From assembly GCA_021107945.1 (NCBI GenBank), contig JAIORV010000099.1:1-64000 (forward strand): 64,000 bases of DNA. Direction: 5' to 3'. The notes beneath the pieces are model-generated. The model was given only the letters and a program-made list of their open reading frames with translations, was not told where the DNA came from and made no database searches. The position numbers were made by a program, and so were the translations under genes. The stretch is from Vulcanimicrobiota bacterium (GTDB lineage: Bacteria; Vulcanimicrobiota; JAJTBE01). Of the stretch, positions 17,059 to 25,416 are shown piece after piece. Position 1 is the stretch's first letter; each line of letters opens with the position of its first letter.

Positions 17059-17847
17059 TTATTTGGGCTCATGTAAATTATACCTCAGCTTGAACATATA
17101 TGTCTTGCCGGGTCCCCTGGGTCTTGAACCGGGAGGATAGCCGTTTGGATAAAATGCATCTTTATATTGAGAGACAAGCTCTTTTCCCTTTGCAATCTCC
17201 GTATGGGCTCTTACACCTGAGGCAGAGATTTTGTATTTATTCATAAGCCACCTTACCAGCGAAAACACAACTTTCATTTGCTTTTTGTCTGCGAGGATAT
17301 CTTTCTCGTTTCTCCCTATTATTTCGATTGAAATAGCGGCATGATTTACGCCGTAAGTTCCCCTTGCCCTGCGGTTTAAAGGCATCAACTGGTATAATGT
17401 GCCGTCCCTGTCAACAACAAAATGTGTGGACAGATGCCCCATTTTCTTCTTTCCTCCGCCGGCGTCATATTCGCCGCCCCTCATAAAAGTCCACCATAAT
17501 GATGCAAAATCCGATGTTCCGGAATAATGCATAACAATAAGCTTGGGTTTTAATCCTAGCCCGGGATCGTTGTAATGTCTCCGGAAATATTCCCTGTATT
17601 CCTGCTCCCACTTCTTATATGGAAGGTATTTTTTTATAACAATAGCCCCTCTTGTCGATCCTTTTACAGGTGGAGGAATAGTAGGCGGAGGATCCAGCGA
17701 GGGAACATTCCTGTTATATTTTCCCTTGAGTCTTTCCACGTCCCTGTTTGTCAATGTCTTGCACTTACCCGTGGAAATGGTGAAAAATACAAACAGGAAA
17801 CAAAATATTACCATTACTACAATTAAATACTGGATTTGTCTTTTCAT
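17059..17847 (-). CDS. N-acetylmuramoyl-L-alanine amidase (Amidase_2/PGRP fold)
   Basis: A 262-residue exported or membrane-anchored peptidoglycan hydrolase. Residues 5-26 are a hydrophobic signal/anchor, followed by a Pro-rich spacer. The amidase domain runs from about residue 98 to 240: LIVMHYSG (zinc ligand His107), HLSTHFVVDRDGTLYQL, NHAAISIEIIG, and VRAHTEIAKGK (His215), with Asp230 as the probable third ligand. It should cut the bond between N-acetylmuramic acid and L-Ala. The ATG follows GGTGAT at 5-6 bases. The sequence around FMRGGEYDAGGGKKK is a lysine/glycine insertion of unknown role. Confidence 0.85.
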   Translation of the reverse strand: MKRQIQYLIVVMVIFCFLFVFFTISTGKCKTLTNRDVERLKGKYNRNVPSLDPPPTIPPPVKGSTRGAIVIKKYLPYKKWEQEYREYFRRHYNDPGLGLKPKLIVMHYSGTSDFASLWWTFMRGGEYDAGGGKKKMGHLSTHFVVDRDGTLYQLMPLNRRARGTYGVNHAAISIEIIGRNEKDILADKKQMKVVFSLVRWLMNKYKISASGVRAHTEIAKGKELVSQYKDAFYPNGYPPGSRPRGPGKTYMFKLRYNLHEPK

Positions 17848-17935
17848 TTATAATCACCCAACTTGATAATTCTTAAAAGAAGTATTTATGATATTTGTGT
17901 GGTTTCCTTCTATGATATTTTTGAACTCAACGATG

Positions 17936-18045
17936 TTTTTAAACTCAACGCAGAGATCGCGGAGGGCACAGAGGATGAGTAGTGAATAATAGAAGCGGGA
18001 AACGAGAAGCGAGAAACGAGAAAAAGAGGTGAGAAACAGCCTTAG
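17936..18045. repeat. Family C and family D dispersed repeats
   Basis: 17938-17973 is an AACGCAGAGATCGCGGAGG unit (family C). 17990-18045 repeats GCGGGAAACGAG / GCGAGAAACGAG words (family D). No gene lies here. Confidence 0.6.
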
Positions 18046-18091
18046 TTATCCTTATTCCCTCATTTCCTAAGAGGCATAAGAGGCATAATTC

Positions 18092-18490
18092 CTAATTTCC
18101 TTGTTTCATGGTGCGATATTTTAGACCTGCAAGCTCTTCCTCATCTAATCCCATATAATGACCTATTTCATGCAAAAGAGTCTCTTTAATCTGCCCCACC
18201 AATGATTTACCCGTTGCCTGACAGTATTTCTCTATATTCTTTTGAAAAAGCTGAATCCTGTCCGGTGAGGTGAATCCGTAAAAGCCTGAGGAATAACCCG
18301 CTCCCCTTACTGTGCGGGGAATTCCTGTATATAGCCCCAATAGAAGTCCACCCGGTGCAAGAGTCTCCCTGGTTTCCTTGTCGGGGTAGTTTCTCACGAT
18401 TATTTCCACATTATCAAGTATAGTGCCGAATTCATCGGGAAGCTGTTTGACAGCCTCATCGACGACATTCCAAAATTTATCCCTTGTCAT
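18092..18490 (-). CDS. Small zincin metallopeptidase-family protein (PF06262-like)
   Basis: A 132-residue protein with the zincin motif HEIGHYMGLDEEEL (His107, Glu108, His111 and Asp116 as probable third ligand). The N-terminal half (NVEIIVRNYPD, LLGLYTGIPRTVRG, DRIQLFQKNIE) matches the small HExxHxxGxxD family found in many actinobacterial and proteobacterial genomes, whose substrate is unknown. Length agrees with the family. No export signal. The ATG has GGAG 7-8 bases upstream. It appears to be transcribed alone. Confidence 0.85.
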   Translation of the reverse strand: MTRDKFWNVVDEAVKQLPDEFGTILDNVEIIVRNYPDKETRETLAPGGLLLGLYTGIPRTVRGAGYSSGFYGFTSPDRIQLFQKNIEKYCQATGKSLVGQIKETLLHEIGHYMGLDEEELAGLKYRTMKQGN

Positions 18491-19253
18491 TTAATATCTC
18501 CTTGAATGTTATTGGAAAGTGTTAATTTATTATAAAGCAACAAAAAGTAGCAAGGATGAAGCATTTTGTCTGAAATCAAGAAATTCCTGTTGAAAATTGC
18601 AATTATCCAGGATGATCCTTTTTTAATTCAACGCAGAGATCGCGGAGGTCGCAGAGAACTTATTATATCGGGGGGTCCTGTTAATTAATCGCATCAATTT
18701 TCAGGCATTCTCCGATTTTGGGATCATTTGGGAGGGCGGTTATTCCCCGGGGTTTTTTGTAATTCTGAGCGAATCACGAAAGAATTGCTTTAATCCAATG
18801 TCTTGCTCAAAGACCGGATTTGCTTGATTTGCGGAGATTCACGTGGCGAGGAATCTCAAATCACCAGAGTTGGGCAAAGCCATACACCCGGGATTGGTGG
18901 TCGGATACGATACCGATAAAATGTTGTTGTTTTTTTAAAAAACACTTGACAAGAATAAACCAGAATCTCCTTATGCTTTGGATTGGTTTGACGAGATCCT
19001 TCGCTGATTATTTCATCGGAGGTAAGTAAAACTCGTTCTTGCCTGGGTTGATCCAGTAAAGTAAATCGATCATTTTTCGCTCAGGATGACACGCCGGTAG
19101 GATCTGAACAGTAACCGGGCAGTTAACTGAAAATAGCCTAATGCACAATATTCGCCTTTTTTGTTTCATCAGTTATTGTGAATGAAAAGGATAATGGCCG
19201 ATTGAATTGAACTTAACGAGAGATAAAAACAGGTAAAAACAAGGAGGATTGAC
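18491..19253. other. 760-bp intergenic region with hairpins, no supported gene
   Basis: A family C repeat lies at 18628-18660. CCCCGGGG followed by TTTTTT at about 18745-18758 could be a short terminator. 18826-18862 forms a hairpin (GATTT and GAGATTC pairing with GAATCTC and AAATC around a 10-base loop). A 69-codon frame at 18820 covers this hairpin but lacks a ribosome site and looks spurious. A structured RNA is possible; I found none of the conserved words of SRP RNA, RNase P RNA or tmRNA. Confidence 0.45.
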
Positions 19254-20177
19254 ATGGAAAATCAGTCTGAAGTTAAGTCCGTTTTTCGGATACTTTATTT
19301 TTCTGGAACCGGAAATACAAACTGGGTTATGAAAAAGATAAAAGATGGATTGGAAGAGGGCGGATACTCCTGTGAGATGCTTGCTGCAGATGTGCTTCAA
19401 TCAGAATGTGGCAGAGATGTAGGAAAGGGACCCGACAAGGAGTTGCTCGCCGGAAGACTGAAAGATTTTGTGCCTCCGGAAGTCGTTTTAATTCTGGGAT
19501 TCCCCGTCTATGGCTCAAATGTCCCGGATCCCCTCAAGGAGCTTCTCCCTCTTTTGCCCGACGGAGAAGGAAGAAAGCTTGCAACTATTGCGACACTTCA
19601 CAAGGCGGGCGGAGATGCCTGTAACCTGCCGGAAAAAATGCTTGAAAAACGAGGGTATAAATCAGTTCTTGCCACGTATATAAAAATGCCCAACAATGTC
19701 AAAGTACCAAAATTTGATTTCTTTGAGATTAAAAACGGCGATGAATTGAACTCTTTTTATGATTCCGCGGGCAAGGCCGTTGAAGATATCGTGGATGTGC
19801 TAATAGAGGGAGATACCCGTTTTGAGGGCAAGGGCATAGGCGATTATATACTCGGAATAAGCCAGCGTTTGGGCGAACAACTTTTCTCGGATCCGTTCTT
19901 CGTGAGTCACTTTTTTGCACATGCAAAATGTATAAGGTGCGGACTTTGCGCCGAAAGCTGCCCCATGGGCAATATAAGCATGGAGAAAGGATACCCCGAT
20001 TTTGGGAAAAACTGTTGCCTGTGTCTTCGCTGTTATAATTTCTGTCCTGTAAATGCCATTCAGATAACAGACGCAACTCTTAACGAGAAAAAATATACCC
20101 GCTACAAAGGTTTTGATGGTTGGAAACCGACCAAATTAAGAAAATTGGAAATCAAAATAGAGCCAGTTAGCAGTTAG
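19254..20177 (+). CDS. EFR1-type flavodoxin/ferredoxin fusion
   Basis: A 307-residue electron-transfer protein. Residues 10-185 form a flavodoxin-like domain opening with the FMN-binding loop SGTGNT (17-22). Residues 222-270 hold two [4Fe-4S] sites, CIRCGLCAESCP (Cys226, 229, 232, 236) and CCLCLRCYNFCP (Cys254, 257, 260, 264). This is the EFR1 architecture, common in anaerobes and used to pass low-potential electrons to unknown partners. The ATG has AGGAGG 7 bases upstream. dnaX follows after 4 bases and has a poor ribosome site of its own, so the two are probably co-transcribed. The protein implies an anaerobic or microaerobic lifestyle. Confidence 0.9.
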   Translation: MENQSEVKSVFRILYFSGTGNTNWVMKKIKDGLEEGGYSCEMLAADVLQSECGRDVGKGPDKELLAGRLKDFVPPEVVLILGFPVYGSNVPDPLKELLPLLPDGEGRKLATIATLHKAGGDACNLPEKMLEKRGYKSVLATYIKMPNNVKVPKFDFFEIKNGDELNSFYDSAGKAVEDIVDVLIEGDTRFEGKGIGDYILGISQRLGEQLFSDPFFVSHFFAHAKCIRCGLCAESCPMGNISMEKGYPDFGKNCCLCLRCYNFCPVNAIQITDATLNEKKYTRYKGFDGWKPTKLRKLEIKIEPVSS

Positions 20178-20181
20178 TAAT

Positions 20182-21924
20182 ATGAATAAAGAAATTGAAA
20201 AAACTGAAAAAACCAATAAGCCTGTCAAAAAAGGCAGGCTTGTTCTTCACCGCAAATGGCGATCCCGGGACTTCAACGAGATAGTGGGACAACAGCATGT
20301 GGTTCGCACTTTAAAAAATGCACTCTCACAGGGACGCATCGCACAGGCATATCTGTTCTCGGGTCCCAGGGGAACGGGCAAAACAAGCATGGCCAGAATT
20401 CTTGCAAAAGCGATGAATTGCCCACACTTGAAGAATGGCGAGCCTTGCAATACCTGCAGGACATGCAGGGAGATTGCCGACGGCTCTTTCCTTGACGTTA
20501 TAGAGATGGACGCCGCATCCCATACGCAGGTGGACAAGATCCGTGAGTTTATTGTGGAGAAAGTTAATTTTCGCCCAATGGAGGCAAAGCGAAAGGTATA
20601 TATTATTGATGAAGTTCACAAACTCTCGTCATACTCGTTCGATGCGCTCCTGAAGACAATCGAGGAGCCGCCTTCATTTGTTGTTTTTATCCTTGCTACA
20701 ACGGAGCCTGAAAAGCTTCCCGCGACAATCATCTCGCGCTGTCAACGGTTTGACTTCAAACGGATTCCAATAAAAGACATTATTGACAGGCTAAGTTATG
20801 TCTCGGAACAGGAGGAATTTAGCATCGAAGACGGTGCGCTGAATATCATCGCCCAGGCATCCGACGGAGCATTGAGAGACGCCCTTGTCATACTGGAACA
20901 GTCTGTTTCGTTTTCCACCGGGTGTGTAAGCTCGGGCGAGGTTATCTCCCTGTTGGGCATGACTCATTCCGATGTTTTATTTTCATTCGGCGATATCATT
21001 CTGAACAAAGACACCCGCGCAGGACTTCAGTACATTGATGAGATTTACCGGGAAGGAAAAGATCTTCACCGTCTTGCAATTGACCTGATGGAGCATTTCA
21101 GGAGATTACTTCTTATAAGAATGGTTCGCGATGCGGAATCAATTTTACAGGTTTCTGATGACCTTTATAGCAAGTTGCAGGGACAGGCATATCAATTTAA
21201 AGCCCCCCATATTCTTCATATCATCAAGGAATTGATGGAGCTTCACCGGAAGCTTCGGGAAGTGGGAATGGAAAGAATATTATGGGAAACTGCTGTTGTA
21301 AAACTCACAAGGTGGGAAATATCTCCAACTCTTGACGGCCTGAATAAAAAAATTGCAGAGTTAGAAAAGAGGATCATGGGGGGAAATCAAGAAGAAATAG
21401 AAGGAATTAAGGATGGATCCCTTCCTTACGTCGCGCCCAGGAAGAGGGAAGTTACTCTCCCGAAAGCTCCGGACCCTGAACTTTCCACTAGTCCCGATAA
21501 ACCGGAAGTTATAAAACCGCCGGGGGAAGTGCAGGAAAAGGTATCGCCTGTTGATGAAGTTAGCAGAAAGGCTCCCGGTCCCACGATGAATGACGGGGTA
21601 TTGTGGCATCAACTGCTACGTATGATCAAGAAAGAGAAAGTGGATATCTTTTACATTCTCAAGGGTGAGGGCGCAGGAAAGCTCGTTAATGGCGATTATA
21701 TCCTGAAAATCCATGGAAAACATGTCTTTAACAGGGATTTACTGGAGAAAAATCGAAGTTACATTATAGGCCTGTTAAACAGTATTACAGGAAAAAAGGT
21801 TCAACTCATTCTGGAAACAACAGATCGCGGAAGCGATTTATTTGAAGTTAAGCAGAAACCACATGAGGTTTTTGTTCAGGAAGTGGCGGATTTATTTAGC
21901 GCCACTCACATAGGTGGAGACTGA
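20182..21924 (+). CDS. dnaX: DNA polymerase III subunit gamma/tau
   Basis: The clamp-loader ATPase of the replicative polymerase, 580 residues. The N-terminal AAA+ module has Walker A GPRGTGKT (61-68), zinc cysteines at 80, 89, 92 and 95, the Walker B-type DEVH (143-146) and sensor SRC (185-187). Domain III ends near residue 390. A Pro/Lys-rich linker (400-470) leads to a tau-like C-terminal domain of about 110 residues. No slippery A-run for programmed frameshifting is obvious at the domain III boundary. It starts 4 bases after the EFR1 gene with no clear ribosome site, and precedes a response regulator and ybaB. The dnaX-ybaB order is common, but recR is missing after ybaB. Confidence 0.95.
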   Translation: MNKEIEKTEKTNKPVKKGRLVLHRKWRSRDFNEIVGQQHVVRTLKNALSQGRIAQAYLFSGPRGTGKTSMARILAKAMNCPHLKNGEPCNTCRTCREIADGSFLDVIEMDAASHTQVDKIREFIVEKVNFRPMEAKRKVYIIDEVHKLSSYSFDALLKTIEEPPSFVVFILATTEPEKLPATIISRCQRFDFKRIPIKDIIDRLSYVSEQEEFSIEDGALNIIAQASDGALRDALVILEQSVSFSTGCVSSGEVISLLGMTHSDVLFSFGDIILNKDTRAGLQYIDEIYREGKDLHRLAIDLMEHFRRLLLIRMVRDAESILQVSDDLYSKLQGQAYQFKAPHILHIIKELMELHRKLREVGMERILWETAVVKLTRWEISPTLDGLNKKIAELEKRIMGGNQEEIEGIKDGSLPYVAPRKREVTLPKAPDPELSTSPDKPEVIKPPGEVQEKVSPVDEVSRKAPGPTMNDGVLWHQLLRMIKKEKVDIFYILKGEGAGKLVNGDYILKIHGKHVFNRDLLEKNRSYIIGLLNSITGKKVQLILETTDRGSDLFEVKQKPHEVFVQEVADLFSATHIGGD

Positions 21925-21960
21925 CAATATCAAGGCACAGCATAATTCAGGAGGCATTTT

Positions 21961-22353
21961 ATGGCGGAGAATGAAACCAAACACAAGGTTCTACTGGTGG
22001 ATGATGACCAACAAATTCTGCGCTCTTTAAGAGTATATCTCGAATTGGAAAACTACCAGGTGGAAACGGCAAGTAACGGCAAAGAAGCTCTGGTAAAGTT
22101 GAGAGACAATAAACCCGAGATTCTTGTTCTTGATATAATGATGCCGGAGATGGACGGATTCGAGGTAATGGAGAGAATGAAGAATGATGAAGAGATGTCG
22201 GGGATCCCGGTCATCATGCTCACTGCCAAGGGACAGGGTGGTGATGTGCTCAAAGGTTATAAAATGGGAGCTTCATCATATATGACGAAACCGTTTAACC
22301 TCAACGAACTTGTGGAAAACGTGGAACTTATTCTCAATTCAGATGAGGAATAA
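21961..22353 (+). CDS. Single-domain response regulator (CheY-like)
   Basis: A 130-residue stand-alone receiver domain. The acidic pocket is Asp14/Asp15, the phospho-acceptor Asp58 lies in LVLDIMMPEMDG, Thr88 in MLTAKG and Lys110 in MTKPF. No output domain, so it acts by protein contact or in a phosphorelay. The ATG follows AGGAGG at 8-9 bases. It is inserted between dnaX and ybaB, where housekeeping genomes normally have nothing, and no histidine kinase is nearby. Confidence 0.92.
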   Translation: MAENETKHKVLLVDDDQQILRSLRVYLELENYQVETASNGKEALVKLRDNKPEILVLDIMMPEMDGFEVMERMKNDEEMSGIPVIMLTAKGQGGDVLKGYKMGASSYMTKPFNLNELVENVELILNSDEE

Positions 22354-22463
22354 GTTATTATTAGAAATAAATGAAAAGTAAAATAATGGACAATACCTAC
22401 TGAAAGTAACTTAATGCTATTCAAGAAAAATTAGATTTATAACAATAAATGGAGGGTTAGCCG

Positions 22464-22778
22464 ATGCAGAGGCAGATGTTAAAAAAAATGCAAAAGCAAT
22501 TGCAAAAATCAATGGCAAAAATGCAGGAAGACCTTACGGCACAAGTCGTCGAGGGAGATGCAGGCGGTGGAATGGTTAAAGTTCAGATGAACGGACAGCA
22601 GGAACTACTCTCGATTAAAATTGATCCGTCAGTCGTGGACCCGGAAGAAGTGGACATGCTCGAAGACCTGGTAACTGTAGCGTTCAGGGATGCTATGGCA
22701 AAAATCCAGACACAGCAAACGGATATGATGAGCAAAATCACAGGAGGACTACCGATACCGCCAGGGCTGTTCGGTTAG
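22464..22778 (+). CDS. ybaB: YbaB/EbfC family nucleoid-associated protein
   Basis: A 104-residue DNA-binding protein. Basic, Gln-rich N-terminal helix (MQRQMLKKMQKQLQKSMAKM), then the conserved VEGDAGGGMVKVQMNG hairpin and SIKIDPSVVDPEEVDMLEDL, and the C-terminal KITGGLPIPPGLFG. It forms dimers that bridge or bind DNA. GGAGGG precedes the ATG by about 8 bases. It belongs to the dnaX cluster and is followed by a hairpin at 22831-22856. Confidence 0.95.
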   Translation: MQRQMLKKMQKQLQKSMAKMQEDLTAQVVEGDAGGGMVKVQMNGQQELLSIKIDPSVVDPEEVDMLEDLVTVAFRDAMAKIQTQQTDMMSKITGGLPIPPGLFG

Positions 22779-22830
22779 ATACTTGTGATTTCACTCCAAG
22801 GAAATTAATTTGATAATTATATAAATCTAA

Positions 22831-22856
22831 AAGCCATGCCATCATAGGCATGGCTT
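22831..22856 (+). terminator. Probable terminator of the dnaX-ybaB cluster
   Basis: A perfect 10-bp stem, AAGCCATGCC/GGCATGGCTT, with a 6-base loop ATCATA, followed by the moderately T-rich ATTTAGCTTTATT. It lies 52 bases after ybaB. Confidence 0.65.
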
Positions 22857-22928
22857 ATTTAGCTTTATTAGATATATTATTAATATCTTGAATCATTAAA
22901 AATTCTCAAATTCCCGGAGGTGAACAAA

Positions 22929-23618
22929 TTGAAAAGCAACAAAACAAAAGTATTACTCGTTCTTGCCATCTGCCTTGTAGTTGCAGTCGTATCGATATTC
23001 TTTCTCACCAATAGCGTAAATGGGCAGACTGATTATAGCAGGATTACACATCAGGATTTCAACTTCCAATTCAACGGGAAAACTATCAGGGGCGTTGCGG
23101 CCTTTCCGGATCAGATGAAAAGATTCCCGGGTATTCTTGTTTTAAATCCCGTCGGAATGGGGACAATCGATAACTTCGCAAGGAAAGGCTTTTTCGCCGT
23201 TCGAATTGATTTCAGAGATGAGAAGGACTGCAAGGAAGCGATAAAACAAATACGCCTTCACAACAGATGTACGGGAAAGGCCGGCGTCACAGGCTTTTCA
23301 TTCGGAGGCGCACTCTCGATGGTTATTGCGGCAAAAAATCACAATGTTCACGCCGTAGTCGAAGCGGCGGGGCTTCTCCATCCGATGAACAATATAGACC
23401 TTTCTAAAGACATGTACGCCGCCGTTCTTTTTATCAGCGGTGAAAATGACAACGCCGTCAGTCCCGACGCAACAAGAAAGATGTATGAGGATCTGAAGAA
23501 AGGTGGGAGACCTGCGGAAATCTACATAGTTCCGGGACAGGGACATGGATTCTCACATGAATATAACGAGATTGTCTTCAAGAAATCAGTGGATTTTTTT
23601 AGAAAACATTTAAGATAG
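22929..23618 (+). CDS. Exported alpha/beta hydrolase, dienelactone-hydrolase-like
   Basis: A 229-residue hydrolase with an N-terminal signal/anchor (residues 8-27). The nucleophile elbow is GFSFGG with Ser124, and the triad is completed by Asp174 (GENDNAVSP) and His206 (GQGHGFSHEY). Classical dienelactone hydrolases use Cys as nucleophile; Ser here suggests an esterase or peptidase-type activity. The frame is open from a GTG at 22920, but that codon overlaps the GGAGG ribosome site; the TTG at 22929, 8 bases after it, is the correct start. It stands alone between the ybaB terminator and the mutase cluster. Substrate unknown. Confidence 0.82.
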   Translation: MKSNKTKVLLVLAICLVVAVVSIFFLTNSVNGQTDYSRITHQDFNFQFNGKTIRGVAAFPDQMKRFPGILVLNPVGMGTIDNFARKGFFAVRIDFRDEKDCKEAIKQIRLHNRCTGKAGVTGFSFGGALSMVIAAKNHNVHAVVEAAGLLHPMNNIDLSKDMYAAVLFISGENDNAVSPDATRKMYEDLKKGGRPAEIYIVPGQGHGFSHEYNEIVFKKSVDFFRKHLR

Positions 23619-23675
23619 AGGTATAAGCTATTTCTCGAAAATTATATCTTGTATTATGGGCGGCGGGACGCCACC

Positions 23676-23752
23676 CCCACCGTAATTACAGTATCTGTCA
23701 CCATAATTACAGTATCTGTTACCATTATAGCAATATCGGCATTACAACAATA
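23676..23752. repeat. Short tandem repeat (TAATTACAGTATCTGT)
   Basis: Two near-identical units of about 24 bp containing AATTACAGTATCTGT(C/T)ACCAT, followed by two copies of an AATATCGG-containing unit. It is intergenic, between convergent genes. Function unknown. Confidence 0.6.
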
Positions 23753-23789
23753 TCGGTAGCTGCGGCGTTTCGCTGCAGGTCAAAAAATA

Positions 23790-23834
23790 AATGCAGATTT
23801 CATGAAACTTTTAAAGTTCTATGAAATCTGCATT
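23790..23834. terminator. Long hairpin, probable two-way terminator
   Basis: A perfect 14-bp stem (AATGCAGATTTCAT and its complement) continues after a wobble and a mismatch into a further 6-bp AACTTT/AAAGTT stem. T-rich sequence follows on both strands (TTTTAAAGTTTTTT on plus, TTATTTTTT on minus). It sits between the convergent hydrolase and mutase genes. A second 13-bp hairpin with one G-T pair lies at 23873-23903. Confidence 0.7.
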
Positions 23835-23943
23835 TTAAAGTTTTTTGAATATGGCGGGTGCCCTTTGGGCGCGGGAAGAGACTTTAATAAAAAGTTTCTT
23901 CCCCAAATAAACCATGTTAAATAAGTTCTCTGGACATTACTGA

Positions 23944-24354
23944 TCAGGAAACTACAACTTCCTTCTTCTTGCTTGTCTCTTGAAAATAGTTTACTATTTC
24001 TTCAAGTGAAGTTCCGGGTCCGAATAATTTGCCGACTCCCATTTCATGTAATGTCTTCATGTCATCCGCCGGTATAATTCCGCCGCCGGTGAGAACAATA
24101 TCGTCAATGCCTTTTTCTCTTAGTTTATCAAGAACCCGCGGGAATATGGTCATGTGCGCCCCCGAGAGAATTGATAACGCTACAAAATTGACATCTTCCT
24201 GTAAGGCAGCCTCAGCTATCATTTCCGGGGTCTGATGAAGTCCCGTGTATATTACTTCAATTCCTGCATCCCTCAAAGCTCGAGCTACAACTTTTGCGCC
24301 CCTGTCGTGTCCGTCCAGCCCGGGTTTTGCAACCAGTACTTTTATCTTTTCCAT
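23944..24354 (-). CDS. Methylmalonyl-CoA mutase, cobalamin-binding subunit
   Basis: A 136-residue B12-binding (Rossmann-like) protein. The cobalamin motif DGHDRG (Asp14-Gly19) supplies the lower axial His16, followed by SILSGAH and TGGGIIP, which cradle the nucleotide tail. It is the C-terminal domain of the mutase as a separate chain, as in archaeal and many anaerobic bacterial mutases. Together with the large subunit at 25417-27096 it interconverts (R)-methylmalonyl-CoA and succinyl-CoA. AGGAGG lies 8 bases before the ATG. It is last in a three-gene operon with gaps of 15 and 45 bases. Confidence 0.93.
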   Translation of the reverse strand: MEKIKVLVAKPGLDGHDRGAKVVARALRDAGIEVIYTGLHQTPEMIAEAALQEDVNFVALSILSGAHMTIFPRVLDKLREKGIDDIVLTGGGIIPADDMKTLHEMGVGKLFGPGTSLEEIVNYFQETSKKKEVVVS

Positions 24355-24399
24355 ATCGTGAGCCTCCTGTTGGTGGAATGTTTATATTCATATTGATAA

Positions 24400-25401
24400 T
24401 CACTTGTGTAAAAATGAAGCGTCGATATTAACATTTAACACTTTCGCACTTTTAAGAAATGTATTTGCCGCCGTGAAGGGGTCTATTTTACCTTCCATTG
24501 AAAGGTTGGAAAGTCTTTTTAAAGTAGGTTCCAGCTCAGGGTTTAACCAGAGTTGATTTTCAATCCTATGTTTCATTATCTCAATAATATTGACTTTCTT
24601 CTGATTCATCCGGCTTGTGTTGAGATGATCCGTATCCTCAAGATGAGTTTTATGCGTGTAAATCGTATCAACAAGCTCTTTTATTCCTGTTCCGTCAAGA
24701 GCGACTGTCAACTTGACTGGAAGATCCCATCCTTTATTTTTAATTGCTGGCATGAGTGACAGAGCATCCTGCAACTCGAATTTGAGGGTCTCCGCTCCCT
24801 CGCGATCCGCCTTGTTTATGGCGAAAATATCGGCAATCTCAATAAGCCCTGCTTTCATCGCCTGGATACTGCTTCCCGCTTCCGGTACAAGCACTACAAC
24901 CGTTGTATCGACAGCTCCCGCCACGTCAAGCTCCAGTTGCCCGACTCCGACGGTTTCTATTATGATAACATCGAATCCATACGCATCCATTACATCTGCC
25001 ACGTGTGTAGTGGTTCTGGCAATCCCTCCTGTGCTTCCTCTGCTGGCCATACTTCTCATGAAGATATGAGGATCCTTAAGCAAGCCCGTCATTCTAATCC
25101 TGTCTCCCAGAAGCGCGCCTCCGGTAAAGGGACTCGTGGGATCTACGGCGACGATCCCTACTTCATTGCCTCTATCCTTGATTTGCTTTGCAAGTATATT
25201 GACAAGTGTGCTTTTTCCCGCGCCCGGCGGTCCTGTTATTCCGATACGGTAGGCTTTACCGGTATGGCCATATATTTCCTTTAAAATGGAATAATATTCC
25301 GGTTTATCGCTTTCAACCATGGTTATTATGCGGGAAAGAGCGCGTTTATCCTTATTAAACAGTCCCTCCATCAGTTCTTCTATTTTATTGTCAGATTTCA
25401 T
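24400..25401 (-). CDS. meaB: MeaB/ArgK-family GTPase, mutase chaperone
   Basis: A 333-residue G3E-family P-loop GTPase that protects and reloads B12-dependent mutases. Walker A is GITGPPGAGKST (54-65), followed by VAVDPTSPFTGGALLGDRIRM, the Walker B/Mg region (IIETVGVGQLE) and the NKAD base-recognition motif. The C-terminal dimerisation arm is present. Its place between the two mutase subunits makes the role clear. GGAG lies 7 bases before the ATG. Confidence 0.94.
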   Translation of the reverse strand: MKSDNKIEELMEGLFNKDKRALSRIITMVESDKPEYYSILKEIYGHTGKAYRIGITGPPGAGKSTLVNILAKQIKDRGNEVGIVAVDPTSPFTGGALLGDRIRMTGLLKDPHIFMRSMASRGSTGGIARTTTHVADVMDAYGFDVIIIETVGVGQLELDVAGAVDTTVVVLVPEAGSSIQAMKAGLIEIADIFAINKADREGAETLKFELQDALSLMPAIKNKGWDLPVKLTVALDGTGIKELVDTIYTHKTHLEDTDHLNTSRMNQKKVNIIEIMKHRIENQLWLNPELEPTLKRLSNLSMEGKIDPFTAANTFLKSAKVLNVNIDASFLHK

Positions 25402-25416
25402 AAAGTATCTCCATTG

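Noticed and set aside
18820-19029. 69-codon plus-strand frame in the gap before the EFR1 gene
   Set aside because: No ribosome binding site, odd composition with many Trp and Cys, and it covers a hairpin. Not enough to call a gene.
18491-19253. SRP RNA, RNase P RNA or tmRNA before dnaX
   Set aside because: I searched by eye for their conserved words and found none.
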